DNA of 8,930 nucleotides from an uncultured Saprospiraceae bacterium (lineage in GTDB: Bacteria > Bacteroidota > Bacteroidia > Chitinophagales > Saprospiraceae), in assembly GCA_937959375.1 (NCBI GenBank), contig CALGLS010000188.1, positions 1-8,930 on the forward strand, read 5' to 3'. Position 1 is the stretch's first letter, and every line of letters begins with the position of its first letter. The notes under the pieces were generated by a model. That model saw nothing but the letters and a program-made list of their open reading frames with translations, was not told the DNA's origin and made no database searches. Both the position numbers and the translations under genes were made by a program. Shown piece by piece: positions 5,802 to 8,930 of the stretch.

Positions 5802-7187
5802 TTATTTACCAAAGTAGTACATCATTGAAAACTGCAAAGATTCTCGTGTGTCACTTTGAGCAGAAAATTGACCACTGTTTTTTGATAAATCAGTAAAACC
5901 GTGATTGTATCTTAAATCAAATCCAATTTGATCATTAGGTTGTATACTAAAGCCGAATAAGGCTGAAAAATTCGTTTTGCTTAATAGATCTCCGTAGCTA
6001 GAGTTGTCGTACCACTTATAGGTAGAAGTAAAATCTTGTCTACCTGCTCCTTTGAATTTGTCAGAACTCGCACTCAACATTCGTGCATATTCAACTCCCA
6101 TATTTACTCGTATCCGTCTTGAAGTCTTGTACGTAATTAATAATGGAATGGATACATAATTTGCAGAACCAAATTGAATGGCTGATGAAGTTGAGTTAGT
6201 AGATCTAGTTTGAAATGGCACCTCAGTTACATCATTATATACACCAGTATCATCTGCGTTATTTTGATTTAGATTGAAAGCACTTGGTGTGTTATTTAAA
6301 AGTATATCATTGAATTGGAAGCGAGAAAACATAAGTCCTGTTGCAAATCCAAACTTGCGATCTACCTCTGCATTTACAATTAGGCCTAAGCTGTAACCTC
6401 CATAGCCTCTGTTTAACTCAGAATGCAATCCAGCCATAAGCCCCCAATTGAACTTAATTTTCTTGGCACTTGGAACAAGCAAATTTGCAAGTGCTTTTTC
6501 ATTCCCGATGTCATCAAATCCTTTGAAGTCTTCACTAGTAAGGATCAAACCTTGAAGTGAAGATCGCTCAACTAAAGGAGTTTCCTCTACTTCTACTACT
6601 GATGAGTTTTGAGTTTTCGTTTTGTTGTTAGGTTGAACCAAAACAGCATTCAGTAAAGCAGGAGAAGAAGTTGATGTTGTTATTGCTGAGCTAGTAAATG
6701 TTGAATTATTATCAGATGTATTATTTTTAGTTGAAACTGTGTTTGATTTAAAAGAGTTTACATTGGCGATGGATGGCAGCTTAGTTTCCTTTTTCAGCAG
6801 CTTTGGTTTGACCTTAGTTGCTATAGTATTTTTGGCTAACTGTGTTTCTGCCAAAGGTTTTTCAAACGCATTACTCGTACTTTTATCTACCGATTCCGAT
6901 GGCTTAACGATAGTTGGTGATTCAACCTTTGCGATAGGAATCGTAGGTCTATCTTGCTCAGGAATAATGGTATCTGTTTTTTGTTGCCAAAACAAAATAG
7001 AACTCACTCCTGCTCCAAAACCGACAAGCCATAACAGCAACAAAAGCGCGTATGGTTTTTTAGAGCGTGTAGGTTTCTCGCTTATTGATACAGGCATTTC
7101 CTCGTCTAACATGGTTTTCATGTTAGTCCAAGCCTGATCAAAAAAGGGATCATCCATTTCAAATTGATTGTCTTTATTATCCAGCAT
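5802..7187 (-). CDS. Single-TM, outer-membrane beta-barrel fusion protein; putative anti-sigma partner
   Basis: A complete 461-residue protein. Order of parts: an acidic cytoplasmic stub 1-44 containing DPFFDQAWTNMKTMLDEEMP (13-32); basic RSKK then one membrane helix about 45-67; a 170-180-residue linker rich in Ser, Thr, Asn, Lys and Pro (68-245); and a C-terminal domain 246-461 of alternating polar/hydrophobic strands with aromatic ends (FNWGLMAGLHSEL, KFGFATGLMFSRFQF, YVSIPLLITYK, IGFDLRYNHGF, LQFSMMYYFGK). That pattern fits an eight-stranded OmpA/PorT-like barrel. The start at 7187 overlaps the sigma gene end by 11 bp with no Shine-Dalgarno, suggesting translational coupling. There is no cleavable signal peptide; the helix would be an inner-membrane anchor with the N-terminus inside. 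Inference: the stub binds the neighbouring sigma factor and the barrel senses the outer membrane. A plain surface protein without a regulatory role is the alternative. Confidence 0.75.
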   Translation of the reverse strand: MLDNKDNQFEMDDPFFDQAWTNMKTMLDEEMPVSISEKPTRSKKPYALLLLLWLVGFGAGVSSILFWQQKTDTIIPEQDRPTIPIAKVESPTIVKPSESVDKSTSNAFEKPLAETQLAKNTIATKVKPKLLKKETKLPSIANVNSFKSNTVSTKNNTSDNNSTFTSSAITTSTSSPALLNAVLVQPNNKTKTQNSSVVEVEETPLVERSSLQGLILTSEDFKGFDDIGNEKALANLLVPSAKKIKFNWGLMAGLHSELNRGYGGYSLGLIVNAEVDRKFGFATGLMFSRFQFNDILLNNTPSAFNLNQNNADDTGVYNDVTEVPFQTRSTNSTSSAIQFGSANYVSIPLLITYKTSRRIRVNMGVEYARMLSASSDKFKGAGRQDFTSTYKWYDNSSYGDLLSKTNFSALFGFSIQPNDQIGFDLRYNHGFTDLSKNSGQFSAQSDTRESLQFSMMYYFGK

Positions 7188-7740
7188 GAAGTTGAAAATT
7201 ATTATTGTTGTTGGTTAATAGCTGTTGCAATTGTTTACGAGCAGTGGATAAATGCCATTTGCTTGTACCAATGCTAATATTCACTTCTTTAGAAATCTCG
7301 ATATGCGAAAATCCTTCAATAGCATATAATCTAAAAACCTCTTTGGTTGCTGGTGGCAAAGTCTCCACCAGTTTGAGTATATCTTCTACAAATAATTGGC
7401 TTAAGGTATGATCTTCCGTTTGCTCTTCCTTTTCCTCAAAGACCAAGAATTGTAAATATTTAGAATGTTTTTTAAAGTATTCAGAAACGCTGTGGTAAAC
7501 CAATTTTCGAATCCAACCTTCTAGTGAACCTTTGAATCCGAAAGTGTCTAGTTTTTTGAATACTCTCAGGAAACCATTGTTAACGATCTCCATAGCAACT
7601 TCCCGATCTTCAGTATATCTAAAGACCATGCTCATCATACGAGAGAAGTACTTTTTGTACAGCAGCTCCTGACAAGCTCTATCATTTCTGATACAGCCAT
7701 CAACGAGTTCCTTCTCTGTCAATTTTGAGGGTTGCGGCAT
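7177..7740 (-). CDS. ECF-type RNA polymerase sigma factor (sigma-70 family)
   Basis: A complete 187-residue protein. Region 2 spans about 24-92: LLYKKYFSRMMSMVFRYTED, then EIVNNGFLRVFKKLDTF and the -10-binding part GSLEGWIRKLVYHSVSEYFK. Region 4 spans about 120-175: ILKLVETLPPATKEVFRLYA, then the helix-turn-helix FSHIEISKEVNISIGTSKWHLSTARKQL split at 144-171. There is no region 1 or 3, as expected for group 4 (ECF) sigmas. The acidic linker EEKEEQTEDH joins the two domains. The C-terminus carries five Asn from an AAT/AAC trinucleotide run (7198-7212). The start at 7740 gives MPQPSKLTEKELVDG, a normal ECF N-terminus. It is the first gene of a minus-strand unit with the barrel-fusion gene, overlapping it by 11 bp, and is divergent from a second sigma gene. 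It directs RNA polymerase to an unknown regulon, possibly including its own promoter. Confidence 0.95.
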   Translation of the reverse strand: MPQPSKLTEKELVDGCIRNDRACQELLYKKYFSRMMSMVFRYTEDREVAMEIVNNGFLRVFKKLDTFGFKGSLEGWIRKLVYHSVSEYFKKHSKYLQFLVFEEKEEQTEDHTLSQLFVEDILKLVETLPPATKEVFRLYAIEGFSHIEISKEVNISIGTSKWHLSTARKQLQQLLTNNNNNFQLHAG

Positions 7741-8026
7741 TAATTTTTATTCGGTGATTAAACTACGACTCTAAAATAGCGAATAATAGATGGAAAAATT
7801 GCCTTTTCTTCCTTCAAAAGTGTAATCTAATGAGCTTAATTGCTAGTTTCTGTAATTTAAATAGGGTTCGAGGGCTCACTTACAGATCAAAGACTGCTAT
7901 AAAACCCGGTTTGGTTGGGTAGTGCCATGTTAAAATTGGATTTATTTAAAGAAGTTGTTTAAAAATAATCGATCATTCTTGTAATAATTTCGAACTTTCA
8001 CATACTAACTAGATAAAAGCAATACA
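7741..8026. promoter_or_regulatory. Divergent 286-bp control region between two sigma-factor genes
   Basis: No gene is visible here and no exact TAnnTTTG box with a matching -33 element is seen on either strand. Near-misses are TATTTTAG (minus, 7771-7778), CACTTTTG (minus, 7815-7822) and TAATTTCG (plus, 7985-7992). A locally GC-richer patch at 7902-7920 contains the dyad AAACC-C-GGTTT (7902-7912) followed by GGTTGGGT. Both sigma promoters must lie here. The lack of housekeeping-type boxes is compatible with ECF-dependent autoregulation but does not show it. Confidence 0.5.
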
Positions 8027-8506
8027 GTGAGTTCAGATTTTTACAATACATCAATACTACCGTATGCCGCTATAATCATCAAGATTTGCAGAGCATATAC
8101 CAATTCTCAGGAAGACTACGAGGATTACTACCAGGAGGTATGCTTACAAATTTGGAAAAGTAGAGCAGCTTTTCGTGAGCAATCAGAATGGTCGACTTGG
8201 ATCTATCGGATCTCCCTCAACGTCTGTATGACTTTGGTCAAACAAAATAAACGAAGACAGTCCAAAATAGACGCTACACTGACCAAAGATCAATTAGTTG
8301 TAAATCCTACGCCATTTGCTGACGAGTCGCTGAATCAATTGTATGCAGCTATTAAACAATTATCAAAAGTAGACCGCGCGATCATTCTACTCTATTTAGA
8401 AGAAAAATCATATCAAGAAATCGCAGACATCATCGGAACGAGTTCCAACAATATTGGTGTGCGCATTTCAAGAATTAAAGAAAAACTAAAAAAACTATTA
8501 TCATGA
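8027..8506 (+). CDS. Second ECF-type RNA polymerase sigma factor (sigma-70 family)
   Basis: A complete 159-residue protein, unlike the first sigma in sequence and shorter. Region 2 is about 9-76: ILPYAAIIIKICRAYTNSQED, the core-binding EDYYQEVCLQIWKSRAAF and the promoter-contact part SEWSTWIYRISLNVCMTLVK. Region 4 is about 104-158: LYAAIKQLSKVDRAIILLYL, then the helix-turn-helix SYQEIADIIGTSSNNIGVRI and a basic end RIKEKLKKLLS. The start is GTG at 8027: an in-frame TAA lies at 8006-8008 and no ATG occurs between, while the next codons already give the expected N-terminus. The stop overlaps the next gene's start in an ATGA (8503-8506), a sign of coupled translation. A short ECF followed by a multi-pass membrane protein is a layout I remember from Bacteroidota; the membrane protein is probably the sigma's regulator. 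Confidence 0.93.
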   Translation: MSSDFYNTSILPYAAIIIKICRAYTNSQEDYEDYYQEVCLQIWKSRAAFREQSEWSTWIYRISLNVCMTLVKQNKRRQSKIDATLTKDQLVVNPTPFADESLNQLYAAIKQLSKVDRAIILLYLEEKSYQEIADIIGTSSNNIGVRISRIKEKLKKLLS

Positions 8507-8930
8507 AAAAATCAATCGAATCAATTTGGAACACAGGTTTTATTCCACAGGATGCTTTAGTTGCTCCAAAGGTCAATGACTTCTACAATCAAAAGTCAAT
8601 TCATCTAATCGATAAGTTCAAAAGAACATTTAAACGAAACCTAATTGGCTTAAGTCTCTTCTCTATAATAATATTACCACTTTCATTTTTAGTCGGTTTA
8701 CCTGTTATGGGAGTCACTATGTTTTTCATTCTCAACATTGCTGTCATCTACAGCTACCTTAATTCAAAAGGCTTAGATGATATTGATAAAATGAGCAACA
8801 GCTACCTCTATTTAAAGTCTTTCCGAAAATGGCTAAAGCACCGAATTGAAAGCTCCATAAAACTTTACAAGTTTCTTTATCCCGCAGTTTTCTTATCCAT
8901 GTTTTTCGGTTTTTGGTTTTGGAATTTTGG
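8503..8930 (+). CDS. Multi-pass membrane protein, putative anti-sigma partner (3' truncated)
   Basis: ATG at 8503-8505 shares ATGA with the sigma stop, and 142 codons are open to the right edge. The first 46 residues are cytoplasmic in appearance (MKKSIESIWNTGFIPQDALV, then NDFYNQKSIHLIDKFKRTFK). Two close hydrophobic helices follow at about 47-66 and 67-86, then a polar amphipathic stretch with LDDIDKMSNSYLYLKSFRKW (91-110), and a third helix begins at about 124 (FLYPAVFLSMFFGFWFWNF). I recognise no classical zinc anti-sigma (HxxxCxxC) motif. The overlap with a sigma gene makes regulation of that sigma its likely job, with the N-terminal 46 residues or the 87-123 loop as the contact; this is inference. 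The C-terminal part lies outside the window. Confidence 0.8.
   Translation, partial: MKKSIESIWNTGFIPQDALVAPKVNDFYNQKSIHLIDKFKRTFKRNLIGLSLFSIIILPLSFLVGLPVMGVTMFFILNIAVIYSYLNSKGLDDIDKMSNSYLYLKSFRKWLKHRIESSIKLYKFLYPAVFLSMFFGFWFWNF

Noticed and set aside
6739..7137. 132-codon open frame on the plus strand
   Set aside because: It is antisense to the linker and membrane helix of the barrel-fusion gene; its hydrophobicity comes from the complementary Lys/Asn/Thr codons.
7198..7212. Trinucleotide run coding five Asn at the sigma C-terminus as a phase-variation site
   Set aside because: Slippage by units of three would not shift the frame, and five imperfect repeats are too short to be a likely hotspot.

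Overview
The window looks like chromosomal DNA from a free-living member of the Bacteroidota (Flavobacteriia, Saprospiria or Cytophagia type). The evidence is a type IX secretion (T9SS) C-terminal sorting domain, DNA of low GC content, starts without clear Shine-Dalgarno sequences, TAnnTTTG-like promoter boxes, and ECF sigma factors paired with membrane proteins of a Bacteroidota style. I cannot name the genus. I see no tRNA, rRNA, insertion sequence, phage gene or CRISPR array.

Layout, left half. The window opens inside a SUI1/YciH-type translation factor (+, ends 295). It converges on an MscS-type mechanosensitive channel (-, 468-1286). A 222-bp divergent gap follows, then fhs, formate-tetrahydrofolate ligase (+, 1509-3176). 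fhs converges on a secreted aspartic protease with two DTGA half-sites (-, 3273-4268). Both convergent gaps hold a long imperfect inverted repeat built from short internally repeated words, probably bidirectional terminators. Between 4269 and 4614 there is a doubtful 60-codon ORF with several nested dyads, then a textbook GC-rich hairpin flanked by A6 and T6 (4551-4589).

Layout, right half. Three genes lie head-to-tail on the minus strand: an ECF sigma factor (7177-7740), a protein with an N-terminal cytoplasmic stub, one inner-membrane helix, a long linker and a C-terminal outer-membrane beta-barrel (5802-7187, overlapping the sigma gene by 11 bp), and a T9SS-secreted protein (4615-5646) that ends at the strong terminator. 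Divergently, across a 286-bp gap, lies a second ECF sigma gene (8027-8506, GTG start). It overlaps by ATGA a multi-pass membrane protein that runs off the right edge.

The most interesting content is this pair of back-to-back sigma/membrane-partner modules. In the left-pointing module the putative anti-sigma protein appears to be one polypeptide reaching from cytoplasm to outer membrane, so barrel status could be passed to a sigma factor without the usual separate FecR/TonB-receptor chain. That is inference from architecture and gene overlap; nothing in the sequence proves the regulatory link. The left half is ordinary housekeeping and stress genes.
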